From positions 1-64,000 of the IMG/VR virus record IMGVR_UViG_3300046820_001014: a stretch of DNA of 64,000 nucleotides; one strand, given 5' to 3'. The stretch comes from a virus. How positions within the stretch are numbered: the first letter of the stretch is position 1; each line of letters begins with the position of its first letter. The notes beneath the pieces are model-generated. The model was not told where the DNA came from. It did no database searches and saw only the letters and a list, made by a program, of their open reading frames with translations. Both the position numbers and the translations under genes were made by a program. This document shows, piece by piece, positions 22,701 through 31,400 of the stretch.

Positions 22701-25700
22701 ACTTATCTCTCAGGTGCTGATTATGATGTGGATAGTTTATTCTTTCAAAGATATGGTTTCTATAAAAATAAAGAAGGTAAATTAGGTCAAGTACAACTAG
22801 ATGCTAATACTTACTTCTCTACAATTATGGATAACAAGATTGTTAAGGATTACATGAAGATGAATAATCCAGAGTTAGATGTTATTAAAGTAGACATTGC
22901 TAAAAATAAAGCTGCTGTTAAAGCTTATAATATTAAACTTAGAGAATATGAAACTAATCCTCCGTCAAATTTAGAGCTTATAAAAAGTGCACAATTTAAT
23001 TTAGCTGAGGCTAAAAGTTATATAAAACTTAGACAAAGAGATTTATATAATCAAAGTAGACAAGCACTTACAAGTATACTTGAGACATTAGGTTTTCCAA
23101 CTACTGAAAAAGAGTTTAGAGCTTTAGATAGTAAAGAAAAAGCTACTTTTATTAAGGATTATAGTAATAACTCACTTCTTTCTACACGTTTAAATATTCT
23201 TACTTCTAGTTTTGAAGGTAAGTTTGCTCCTGCTATTGATAAGTTTCAAGAAATATCTAAAATAGATGAAGGTAAATTTGCTAAGTATTTTCCTAAAGCT
23301 AAGGAATCTAAGATATATACCTCATTTGTTACATTCTTTAAACACTATCTAAATAACTACTCAGGAGGTAGAGCTATTGGTGCATCAGCAAATGGTAATA
23401 AAGTATTTGCTAACTTGCATGCTACTAATAGTACTATCTCTGAGACTCTTAAAGGTGATCTTGTAAGAAGTATTAATAGAGAACTATTTACTGATACTAA
23501 TCAAATATATGGTGTAGATTGTCCATTTATAGAGGTAGATGGGAAAATAAGATTTGGTGTTTTAGGTAGTGATTCTAAAGCAGATAATCTTTCTTCTGCA
23601 GTATCTATGACTGTAGATAATGTTAAGGAACAGACTCTTGTTAAGTTTAACTTAAATGATAAAACTATGCCACTACTTACTACTGCTTTTGGTATAGGTA
23701 TTGGTAATAATGTAATGGCAGCATTCCTATTAAATCCAATAACAAAACTATTCTCTCAAACTTTCATGAAGAAATCTTCTGCATTTGGAGAGAAAGGAGT
23801 TACTATGAGAACTGTTATTGCTGGTATGCAAACTGATGTACAAACTGAGTATTCTAGACCAGTTGATGCTGAAGGACTTTATCAAATAAATCAATCTAAC
23901 TTAAATGATTTCTTAAGTGATGCTACAGAAGATACTGCTAGAAAACTAGAGATACTTACTAAGTTTGTAAATGGAGATATTAAACTACAACAACTTGAGG
24001 ATGCAGATAAACAATTTATAGAAAGACAATTTGCATTACTTGATTTATACTCAAGTATTGCTGAGATTGCTGAAGACTCATTTGTAATTAATACTCTATT
24101 AAACTTAAATAAAGAACTTGGAGAACAATCTTCTGATGTAGATTATGTTCTTGCTAGATTTGATAAAGCTAAAAAAGGTGATGATCCTGAGGGGATGCCT
24201 CCATCAAGATTCTCATTTGATTATAAAATAACTTCTTCTGTACAAGCTAATATTAATAGTGTTGTTACAGCAAAAAAACTTCTTGATGAGAATTTATTAT
24301 TCTATGGAGAAAACATGCAAGAACTATTTAAGAATGTAGATAATGTATGTTTAGGAACTCCTAATAGTAAATCAGATTTTGAGAGTAGAGTAGAGATGAA
24401 GAAAGAATTCTTGAACTTTCTTACTATTAGAGCTTACTCTAGATTTAATCAAAGTTCTATGGATATTAATAATCTTGATTTGATTAAGGGAGGACTTGTT
24501 AAAATGTATGAGGAAAATAAAGATGCTATTCTTAAATATCCTTTTGGACAAATGCTTAAGCCTCTTGAACCTACAAGACAATATCCATTTGGAAGACTTG
24601 GTGTAGATTCTTTTAAGAAACTAGATCCAAGAAAGAAAGATGATATTATGGATAGTTTTGCAGGTATGCTTATTGATCCAGAAACTAAAGAGTTTGCAAT
24701 TGGATTACTATCCTTTATAGCTTCTCATGATAACTTTAGATTCTTAGGACAATCTGCAGTATCATTTATGAGACCAAGTATCTTTAATGCTCTTAATGAG
24801 ATTGTTAAAGGAACAGATTCTTTAGATGGTGTAGAAGAGTTCTTTGTACAAACAGATAAAGGTAAAGTTATAGATACACAGAAAGTAGCATCTAGTTTAA
24901 CTGATGATGGAAACTTTGATAAACTGTTTAAAGATTATCTCTCATTCTGGTTCTCTGATAATAGAAATGCTAAGAAACTTGATAAACTTACAAGTAAATT
25001 ACTTAAGAGTAAAGGTGGAGAACTTTATATAGAAACTAAAGATATTAAGAATATTCCTTTAGTAACATTCTTTAGTACTGAAGATGGTAGAGTTCCTGTA
25101 ATATTAGAAGGTAAGGCAGGAGGTAAAGCTTACTATAAAGTTATTAGAAGACCTAAGAATGGAACTAGTTTAAAACTTTATCAACTTACTAATACTGATA
25201 GTGCAAACTTTATTGATAGTGCTGCTAAAGCAACAACTCCTAGTCCTGAGGTTACTGCAAAAATCATTAGTATGATTAATAGCATAACTACTCTTCCAAG
25301 ATTAGAAGGATATATAGAAACTCAGAAAACTCAGTTTGATGCTCTTAATGATGAGATTATAAATGCTCTTAATGCTAAAAGAGCTGCATTAGGAAATGTA
25401 ACTACTACTCCAACATCTACTCAACCAAATAATACAAATAAACCTGAATTTGATAAACTTCCAAGTAAGTCTGCAACACCTACTATGACTTATGCAGGTA
25501 TAGGATCTAGACAATCTCCACAAGATGTTCTTAATTTAATGACTGAAGCTGCTAAATATCTTGAAACTAAAGGTTACACACTTAATACAGGAGTAACTTT
25601 TAATGGAAAAGAAGAAGGAGCTGATGGAGCATTCTCTAAAGGAACTTCTAAAAAGAATTTATTTTCTCCAGAAAATCAAGGTTCTAGAACAAAAGAACAA

Positions 25701-27923
25701 ACTATTGCTAAAGAAGTTCATCCTAATCCAAATGCTTTATCAGCTGCTGCATTAAAACTTATGGCTAGAAATACTAATCAAGTATTTGGTGAGAATTTAG
25801 ATACTCCTGTAGATTTTGTTTTATTCTATGCTAAAGAAAGTGGAGGTATCAGACCTGAAGGTGGTACTGGACAAGCTGTAGAAATGGCTAGAAGAAAAGG
25901 TATTCCTACTATTAATATGGCTGATGATAATTGGAGAGATCAATTAAAAACAGTTATTAGTAAAAAAACTACTAAACCATCTGAAGTTAAACCAGTAGTA
26001 ACACAAACTAATATACCTCCTGTACCAACAGGAAAAGCGTCTTTTAGTTATAAAAATAAAGAAATTGCTACTGAGTTTCCTTTATCTCAAGATCAAAATA
26101 CAGCTCTTGGTAAACTTGTAGATTTTGTAAATGCTCCTAGTAAAGATGTTATAACTCTTGAAGGTGCAGCTGGTACAGGTAAAACTACAATCATTGGATA
26201 TTTGCAAAAGTATTTTAAAGACTCTTCAAGTTTTGTTTATATGGCTCCTACACATGCAGCCACTGCAGAACTTGCTTTTGCTACTGTTAAAACAGGTAAT
26301 AACTCTCTTCCTGCAACAATACAAAGTTCTATTACTACTGATAAAATAACTAAACAACCAACTTTTACTGTAAAAATTAGAAGACGATTGGGAATAAATC
26401 CAGTTATTGTTGTTGATGAAAGTTCAATGCTTGGAGAAAAAGAAATCAAAGATCTTTTGATTGCTTCTAAAAATAATGGAGTTAAAGTTATTTTTATGGG
26501 AGATGAGAAACAGATTCCTAAAGTAATGCCTTCGGCAAAAGATGTTAAAGCTCTTTCACCGGCATTTACTGATTTTGATAAAGTTAGTTTACAATATGTT
26601 CATAGAACTAGCAATCAAAATATTTTATCTCTTCTTTCTGAAATGAGGAATAGTAAAACTTTTAATGTTCCTAGACCTGCAGAAAATACTAACTCTTTGC
26701 AATTCTTAGATAACTTTATTGAGTTTAAACAAAAGTTTATTGATGATTTAATGGTAGATCCTGAGAATACAGTAATGATTACTTATACCAATAGAGCAGT
26801 TAAAGATTATAATACTGATGCAAGAAAAGCTTTTGGTAGAGAAGGTGACCCAGTTGTTGGAGATGTTATTACTGGATACTTAGGGTATGCTAGTAAACAG
26901 ATTGAGAAAAAAGATATTGCTAATAGTATTCAATATACTATTACAGGAATCTTAAATAATGGTTCAGCAAAAGTTATTCAAGCAGAATCTTCAAGGTTGA
27001 AAAAACTTGCAGAAAGTGGTATTGAAGTTCCTCATGAGGCAACTACAATTTATTATCAACTATCAAGAAATGATAGTTTTGCTTTTGATGATTTAACTCT
27101 TGATGATTATCAAAATAATAATAAATATGTTTCTGGTATTTTTAGAGATTTACATAATATAACTCAAGCATTCTTAAATAAACAAGCTAGATATGAAGAT
27201 TTACTAGCAGCTCAAGCTAGTGTTTCTGAGCAAATGAGAAAAATTTCTCTTGGTCAAAATTACATCTACAATCCTAAAACTGATAGAATGGAAATATTTG
27301 ATCAGATGACTCATGAAAGTATTGATTCTAAATTAAAAGTTGAGAAGGATATAGATTATGGGCATGCTATAACTATACATAAATCTCAAGGTACAACTAT
27401 TGGTAATGTATACTTTGATTTAGCTTCTGTTAAAAGAATTAGTGATCTTAAAATTGTAGATAAAGCAGGTAACATTGTTACTACTGAAAAACAAGCTCTT
27501 GCTTATGTAGGTTTATCTAGAAGTAAGAATAAACTTATAGTATTTGATGGTGCTGGACAAGTAGGAATTAATTTTTTTAATGAAGATGAAGATGGTAATG
27601 TTCCTTCTAAAGAATCTTATACACCTACTAAAGAAGAACTTACAAACCTAAAACCAGCATTTAATCCTTGGGGAAATATTCCACCAACAGGTAATGGAGG
27701 ACCTATTATGGCAAAACTAAATAGAAGTCTATTTGGATTACCAGAACCTCAAGATGCTGGTCCTAAGCAAGTTAATGTTGATGCTGTTAATATTGTTATT
27801 GATAAAATAAAATCTAACTTTGCATTGTATAAAGATGTTCTAGGTGTTGAAAACGTAGAACAGTTAGATAACATGAATAGCTCTCAAGTAGCTACCTTAA
27901 TTAAAAACTTTTGTAAGATATGA
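13785..27923 (+). CDS. Giant virion RNA polymerase polyprotein: zincin + RNAP core + SLOG + Dda/RecD-like helicase
   Basis: This 4712-residue protein is the largest in the window. Near the N-terminus there are Gly/Ala-rich, possibly membrane-active stretches (about 55-180). A zincin motif HEAFH lies at 1664-1668 with a downstream E-E-K-I-A-D (1738-1743) that could give the third ligand. The DYDVD at 2979-2983, preceded by R-I-P and V-I-A-P-A-E, matches the DxDxD metal-binding signature of crAss-like virion RNA polymerases. A SLOG-like domain starts near 3901 (Y-A-G-I-G-S-R). A superfamily 1B helicase follows, with Walker A GAAGTGKTT at 4127-4135, Walker B VDESS near 4210 and H-A-I-T-I-H-K-S-Q-G near 4526. 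crAss-like polymerases are packaged and injected to transcribe early genes. Fusion to a protease suggests self-processing, which is inference. Confidence 0.85.
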   Translation: MIENNKPTVSKRVLDFSPASFNTGMEGSQYKRDLSPFEKSQDVLASSQGFWDASGNFLANIVGSTAINTAGLGASLYGVGKAIGTGEFKNIWDNELSQGLDKVQKGLDEITPFYNSEKEDKAGLFSTDYLTSAGFWGNTVGKGVSFIAGAYLGGASLAKGGSMALKGMSRASKSFGKLVNGEEATSGLINAAKQGNIPGWIERAGKSSTIKNAASFYAQKISGNMFEAGMEAKGVKEEILRGKEEEYAKLHPSAPVAPEWLKKEWDEDSSTFGNVAFGLNMLLLQIDGLGLNKTMYGYKTTKRSIEAAKDAAGKFVELSAKRKMLNKAGRIIGGGLEEAAQEGGQFIVEKTSTELGVNDKAKNFADYVNAGFKGLEQTLGTKEGQESMLAGFLLGGGGRAVGELKGATERNLQNKIGIEALNKYMLKDTIKPLVDLAGKSFDDGSGQILENATEVNDKKLFHDTKAKDFFNWASTRIEMGRYEDAVDELTQLKNTPVDVLDGIYPNHNLTEAKKHMMFDGLLNDMKDLNSMQSDVEINFGNSPYKKNILNTAYRIKNIDRRIKEMSTKDKSMLDIYHDEDLQNLLAEKEELSRDLAILMMTRPKPSSNTQEEKTAADNTDTNKALAPTNNTPTSTPDDIVSKQERKENSVGTKIPGMGVITNINNNIATIKDEKGNITHEELDNLPNEAFDEKIFTPEPTEDDEENRMLPDYKHPDTKKKDVSFVDPEINTEDPNYQFSGKEEFVQVSDFGLTNLDKMDGGLSESDAALVPEITALKEGILDKQVEFDNLDFNYSQDDSGRTSVTTGTKGQTTKNKIGYIPNINTQLAGNAKEGSKRSILQFMMDYFNKLAGTNRKKNKNSFIPVIQGIRSLLEKAGLDITPYMRPHSRIRRGVTQLNEVLQSPRFLVQGKLAMSFFKDGIYQPDPSLPKDLQDLIKTQLQLPHNQNNLGTQYVLMVERPGQKGVYTFIGVKGRKLSADEKQAYATRIAENPQGVVQLLNKELFISSEGDQIQGNDGKTYPLHYEFDRYEEKNANGEVTKAGKLYVKRFIKGTIDNSPIKDKRRSTISIQEALDRASVRTAPTVDEAFTPENLAKLQINTDKQLFDLYFQFDAKKFVAEHPLEFNEGDIINKAQQESDEKKVSDNVKYYNTMTNRLKQLAGPLYNSIKEKIKTFQENGEKFKFGKETALLFPKGQQEILGNLLYEFEENFNPETNEFPIYFYEDDITTEQPPVNTGTKAGWANNLSSIKNELSKLKNKEEKLQWLADNNYLDPFTQDGKTSNYLRNATGRVITKIKIGNITIPFYISTGQGGKTDVEVDKWYVFFGQGNNGWFNKTSGPDMNKQYGVKIFQDIANILNEVGSKKDEYKVHQDSKGFMDLKWTNTAEDQLQTVIDFITPVQPTIINGELRATPEQIIQLKQNIQTVKDRVTAELTALENKQVTQQPTEDNKLTVNVAKQIETALLNNVDIDNIVDRVKDAKEIIAAFDWALKSFPESVISEFVKGSISARDQLLSQVRSFIKQNEQPTQEPEVIIVGKAKIIKNSDGTYAVLDENDEVMLEGGTIEEANQAAKNINDFDELFGQGNTQGKDDLDPDTKAKLLKEIEETAPEEKEKILREVAVFENELARILPGIKVNIDFTKGHSYYRNAVITLTSGQVSRAKWHEAFHAIFDCFSPEEKNRAIRIAAENFAINPTELLMYKTFYDELYNKELALFQSKQTSKEPKKLTEEELVRIMYEEKIADLFQDYMENRPVERGLFQRFFDAIAKFIMHILGRTDEAPFTALFDSINRGDFANRNPNLGQEGIKLKLPNSSSAQSRQLVANLGVQTIQELRDSPRTDVGIFIKGQIEKYRTMYSNNISAKITDLKKKLVSGSITKEQLIEQVRILTNTRQIIDINNLYPPMLAAENETLIIDAVKKFGNLTDKYEVELEENDEDNTEAIKNLSLMESNMDELIEAQAVQQRISYLHYLDESGMVTAVDGKSLYDNLKMNLEGLENEQFIPVLEKLASSKKETPYTKSMKEFLKLFKADQTFRTQCYNAFSNYFVPSYSSKIDIAATLVDEETGKSTRGFESKVYANNAENYVETQMDTWRAQLFGKTLERIESPEDLLKYITIQDEVFDSPAGIPLIESLINSINNKLATRTSVDIINMITTGKDNITLQKLAAENIQYRMDLGDLTYKFGGKNFYSMLKQNYVFKQLKNSEKYKGKWGVFTGVNFRLKTDSKAEQELYKEIDPATYFLTNLQLYGDQDKNGNSWYIPQQMENKSTVVIVKGKGKSKTDLSPAITEEITRQTALIDRYIKELKSGKSLIKGFHTYDKVPAEIKSLKNFANTPEFISSLIEKGVKRELLPRAYQYINIVGANETLSTQKPTYNESLTLNFIRDEVLDIKDIITELGLPDEILAKTLKIGKQEDVNKTLINFAISQYLNRMEMLAAMNPELTKYKDFVDITKRGAGLLLAGPSHYNADRPATFGTVVLKDVEYTINKNTMERDSLDGLIDEEEIKEKKKLLKEIKATDGQSIETIGRRLDRHLRLGRASEDPNNDFYKKAEILQAYKDDDRAKIAELDSGDMALMVDKTGGFDGKKYIKTSIFPLTRSFTSMQVPAGTEGAVVDTYNGKSYLPYPHRIESYNQFNKLQALEVEVTNTKRASGEIKKTDNIYFEAHFASAIKLGLTDINPLDAEKYEYSEYNNADYRLQQENPSGKDEIKDGTQLIQLIGAFLPDDIQFSGDFKEYIGPNARQEILKDMSRMLADLREFDRRMIPNAFKKLQLLGEKNGGIYVPFIKYLQDSKETSSGSDNDSEFLASKDGEFIYSQNMPNLINGYEQAFISYFNKNLFSQKTPGGKATLVAATYSEVMELNGEVISTWEFENKLTAEERAQVTTRPLKCHKPSGNLEDTYAEVVLSEEYLEDILDISLEEYHNLASEMKEKVKTILGFRIPTQSHHSMMPCKVVDFAPRHYGSIVIAPAEITYLSGADYDVDSLFFQRYGFYKNKEGKLGQVQLDANTYFSTIMDNKIVKDYMKMNNPELDVIKVDIAKNKAAVKAYNIKLREYETNPPSNLELIKSAQFNLAEAKSYIKLRQRDLYNQSRQALTSILETLGFPTTEKEFRALDSKEKATFIKDYSNNSLLSTRLNILTSSFEGKFAPAIDKFQEISKIDEGKFAKYFPKAKESKIYTSFVTFFKHYLNNYSGGRAIGASANGNKVFANLHATNSTISETLKGDLVRSINRELFTDTNQIYGVDCPFIEVDGKIRFGVLGSDSKADNLSSAVSMTVDNVKEQTLVKFNLNDKTMPLLTTAFGIGIGNNVMAAFLLNPITKLFSQTFMKKSSAFGEKGVTMRTVIAGMQTDVQTEYSRPVDAEGLYQINQSNLNDFLSDATEDTARKLEILTKFVNGDIKLQQLEDADKQFIERQFALLDLYSSIAEIAEDSFVINTLLNLNKELGEQSSDVDYVLARFDKAKKGDDPEGMPPSRFSFDYKITSSVQANINSVVTAKKLLDENLLFYGENMQELFKNVDNVCLGTPNSKSDFESRVEMKKEFLNFLTIRAYSRFNQSSMDINNLDLIKGGLVKMYEENKDAILKYPFGQMLKPLEPTRQYPFGRLGVDSFKKLDPRKKDDIMDSFAGMLIDPETKEFAIGLLSFIASHDNFRFLGQSAVSFMRPSIFNALNEIVKGTDSLDGVEEFFVQTDKGKVIDTQKVASSLTDDGNFDKLFKDYLSFWFSDNRNAKKLDKLTSKLLKSKGGELYIETKDIKNIPLVTFFSTEDGRVPVILEGKAGGKAYYKVIRRPKNGTSLKLYQLTNTDSANFIDSAAKATTPSPEVTAKIISMINSITTLPRLEGYIETQKTQFDALNDEIINALNAKRAALGNVTTTPTSTQPNNTNKPEFDKLPSKSATPTMTYAGIGSRQSPQDVLNLMTEAAKYLETKGYTLNTGVTFNGKEEGADGAFSKGTSKKNLFSPENQGSRTKEQTIAKEVHPNPNALSAAALKLMARNTNQVFGENLDTPVDFVLFYAKESGGIRPEGGTGQAVEMARRKGIPTINMADDNWRDQLKTVISKKTTKPSEVKPVVTQTNIPPVPTGKASFSYKNKEIATEFPLSQDQNTALGKLVDFVNAPSKDVITLEGAAGTGKTTIIGYLQKYFKDSSSFVYMAPTHAATAELAFATVKTGNNSLPATIQSSITTDKITKQPTFTVKIRRRLGINPVIVVDESSMLGEKEIKDLLIASKNNGVKVIFMGDEKQIPKVMPSAKDVKALSPAFTDFDKVSLQYVHRTSNQNILSLLSEMRNSKTFNVPRPAENTNSLQFLDNFIEFKQKFIDDLMVDPENTVMITYTNRAVKDYNTDARKAFGREGDPVVGDVITGYLGYASKQIEKKDIANSIQYTITGILNNGSAKVIQAESSRLKKLAESGIEVPHEATTIYYQLSRNDSFAFDDLTLDDYQNNNKYVSGIFRDLHNITQAFLNKQARYEDLLAAQASVSEQMRKISLGQNYIYNPKTDRMEIFDQMTHESIDSKLKVEKDIDYGHAITIHKSQGTTIGNVYFDLASVKRISDLKIVDKAGNIVTTEKQALAYVGLSRSKNKLIVFDGAGQVGINFFNEDEDGNVPSKESYTPTKEELTNLKPAFNPWGNIPPTGNGGPIMAKLNRSLFGLPEPQDAGPKQVNVDAVNIVIDKIKSNFALYKDVLGVENVEQLDNMNSSQVATLIKNFCKI

Positions 27924-28411
27924 AATTAAATAAAAAAATTATAGATCTTCTAAATTATAGAATTCAACAAGAAGAAGCATCAGCTAGAGTTTATGAACAA
28001 TTTGCTTTATGGTTAGATGATAAAGGTTTTAAAAACTTTGCAGCATTGTATTACAAGTATGCTCATGAAGAGTTGACTCATGCTAAATTTGCTAAAGATC
28101 ATCTTCTTGCATTTGGTGTGCAACCGGAGTTAACAAAACTTCCTGCTCCTGATTATGAGTTTAATTCTTTAAAAGATATTCTAGAACTTACCTTAGAACA
28201 TGAGCAAGAAATTACTAGGCAATGTAATGAGTTAACTAAGACTGCTGCTGCTTTAGATGATTTTCCAACTATGACTTTAGGTATGAAGTATTGTGCTGAG
28301 CAAGTAGAAGAACTTGATAAAGCTCAAACTTTTGTAGATCAAATGGAAACCTTTGGTGATTCTAAAGAAGTTATGATTACTCTTGAGCACAATGTTAAAG
28401 ACATGCTATGA
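27920..28411 (+). CDS. ftn: Ferritin with complete ferroxidase centre
   Basis: The 163-residue product aligns along its length with bacterial FtnA-type ferritins. The iron ligands are all present: E18/E19 in helix A, E50/E51 and H54 in A-H-E-E-L-T-H, E95 in L-E-H-E-Q, and E127, Q128 and E131 in A-E-Q-V-E-E. Tyr25 matches the conserved ferroxidase-site tyrosine. It would oxidise and store iron and consume peroxide or oxygen. It overlaps the stop of the RNA polymerase gene (ATGA) and the start of the next virion gene (ATGA), so it is made in the late structural programme. A virion location is possible but not shown. Confidence 0.9.
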   Translation: MKLNKKIIDLLNYRIQQEEASARVYEQFALWLDDKGFKNFAALYYKYAHEELTHAKFAKDHLLAFGVQPELTKLPAPDYEFNSLKDILELTLEHEQEITRQCNELTKTAAALDDFPTMTLGMKYCAEQVEELDKAQTFVDQMETFGDSKEVMITLEHNVKDML

Positions 28412-31400
28412 TTAGTTGTCCAAATAAAAACTCTAAAGCTTGGAAATCTCTTGTAACTGCAAGAGGTGAGGAGATGTCTTATGTATTATGGAATGCTTAT
28501 GATGGAGATGTTCCTGAAAGTGAGTATTTTGTTGAGGAAGAACCTTCTGTACCTAAGTTTAAATTAGAGAATAAACCTGTATATACCTTAGAAGAAAATC
28601 CTGAAAGGAAACAAAGATTTCTTGAACAACTTAAAGTAGGTAATGCTATCTCATTTGAGTATTGGAGTAATATTTCTAAAGAAAGAGCTAAAAGAAGAAG
28701 TATTACAGTAATGGATTATGATCTGGATGCTGGATTTATTGTAGGATATGAGGATGGTGTTGAGAAGAAATTTTTAATTAATAATATAATTGATAGAACT
28801 AATCCTCTATCTAATAGATTAAATAATGAAGAAGTTGTAGAGTTTACATCATCATTAGAAGTAGGTAAAGCAGTAAGTTTCTTTGATGACTTGAGTGGTA
28901 ATGTTGCAGAAAGAATACTTCTTGTAGAATCTTTTGATGAAGATGGAGTTACAGGTATTGATGTAACTTCTGAAGAAAAAGTTACTATTCCTTATACTAG
29001 TATTGTACAAAGAGATACTATTGAGAATGAGCAGAAAGTTTCTGATTATGTAAGAAAGATTAGAGGTGTAATCTCTACTCAGTTACAATATCTTAAACCT
29101 AGAATTAAAGATGCTGCTGATCAAGATTTATATAACAGTATTCTTGAATCACAAGATGCACTTAATGATTATAAAGGTGTAGAACAATTAGAAAGCTTAA
29201 TTACTTTTCTTAAGGAGATTGATAATAACATTAAGAAGATTAAAGTCCTTATTGATAATATTGAGAATAAAGGTGGAGACATTCCATCTCAACTTAGAAG
29301 AATTGGATTACTAAAAGATTTTATTGATGGGCATAAAGACATTGAGAAGATTCTAAATCCTCTTAAAGAGTCTAATCCTAATAGTCAAATGAATGAGGTG
29401 GTAAATAATATTATTGCTAACATTCACTCAGCTGAAGTATATTACTTTAATACAGCTAGACCAAAGTTGGCTAAGTGGTTATATGATCATATGAGCCCTG
29501 AGTTAAATGATAACCTTAAGAAATATGGAATGGAGGTTATTACTATCTCTTCTCTTGAGAAGTTCTTAGCTAATCCTAATAATGACTTGACATGGATGGA
29601 TACATTTCTTGTAGCATCTTCTAATGTTAATGATAGTGTAACTAGTTTATTCTCACTTGCTCTTAAGAGATTATATAATATGGCAAGAAAGATGAATATT
29701 GCTTATAAGACATATCTTATGCCACTCTTTGATAGTTTTTCTAAACAAGGATATAAAGGTATGGTAGACTCTTATAGAAAAATGTTTTTCTATGAAGTTA
29801 TACAAACTTCTAATGGTCCTATTGCTAAGAGAAGATGGGTTACTGAGTTTAATGATTATATCTATTATGGTAAACTAAATGAGTTTAAAAGAAAACTTAC
29901 AGAATTAAATACAGCTTCATTATCTGCAGAAAATCCTAGACAAGCTGAAGCACTTAAAAGACAAGCTGATTCTTTAAAGTTAGAAAGAGATGCTTATATT
30001 AAGAGATGTAACATTAAACTTAACTTTAATCAAGCTAAAGAAATGATGGAAACTCTTCAAACTGAGGATCCTAATAAATTTAGAGATTTACTTAATAATA
30101 GATTTAACTTTAAATTAGCTGCAGTTACTGAGAAGAGTGTTAATGAGGATGGGTTTAAAGCTCCTGCTAACTCTCTTCTTGTAGATGGTAGATACTATGT
30201 ATATACCGGTGGTATGCAAATTCTAAATAAAGAACTATTTAGAAATACTCAATATGAGGCACTTAAGAATGATGCTACAGCATTCCCTATGTATGAGTAT
30301 CTTAAGAAAGTATATGATGAGTGTGAGAAAAAACTTCCTATAAAACAAAGACTTGGAGGATATGTACCTGCACAAGGTAAGACTAGTACTAAAGAAGATA
30401 TTAAAGAATTTATGTCTCTTGAGGAAAGTGCTAAGTACAGTAGTAATCTAGTAAAATTAGATGGAGATGTTTATAAAGAAATACCTTTATACTTTGAGAA
30501 ACCTAGTGTTAAAGTACTTACAGATAATGTAGATATTAATATGCTTGATGGTAATACAGACTTAATTGATGATAGTAATATTGATAATAATATGATTAAG
30601 GCAGTCCTTAATTATGCTGCACAAGCTAATATGTATAAATCATTAGATACTAGTATAGGTAGTATTACAGCATTTCTTGATACTGTTAAAACAAATGCTC
30701 CTAAGAATCCTGATGGTAGTAACATTGGTACTAATAGAAGATATGATAAATGTGTAAATCTTGCTAACCAACTTGTGTATGGTGAGAAAAAAGAAGCTCC
30801 TACGTTCTGGACAAGACTTGTAGATATTCTTGGAAAGATTACACAGTTTGTAAACTTAGGTTTTAGTCCTGCTGTTTATATCAATAACTTTATCATGGGT
30901 AATGTAGCTAATTTGTCTGAGGCTCAAGGTGGTAGAAACTTTAATAAGAAAGAATTAGCTCTTGCTAATAAGGAATTTTTTAAATTGATTCCAAACTTTA
31001 TTAAAGATAAAGAGAACTCTAAGCTTTATAAGATAATTACTAGGTATGATGCTATTCAAGGAGAGTTTAATACAGAATTGGGTAAAGGATTTGGTAGTAC
31101 TTGGAGTAACTTAAAAGAAGAAAGTTTCTATGCATTTACAGGTAGTAATTTGGGAGAACTTGAGATACAAGGAACTTCAATGATTGCCCTTATGATGGCT
31201 AGAGGTTTATGGAATAAGTTTGATGAGAATGGAAATCCTACTGAAGAAATAGGGGCTAGAGAAGAAGAAACTTTTATGAATGTTCTTCATGAGTTAAATA
31301 AAAGTAATCATGGTGTATACAATGATTTTGATAGATTATATCTACAACCTAATGCAATCTTTAGATTGATGTTACAATATAGAAAATATGTTGTACCTAC

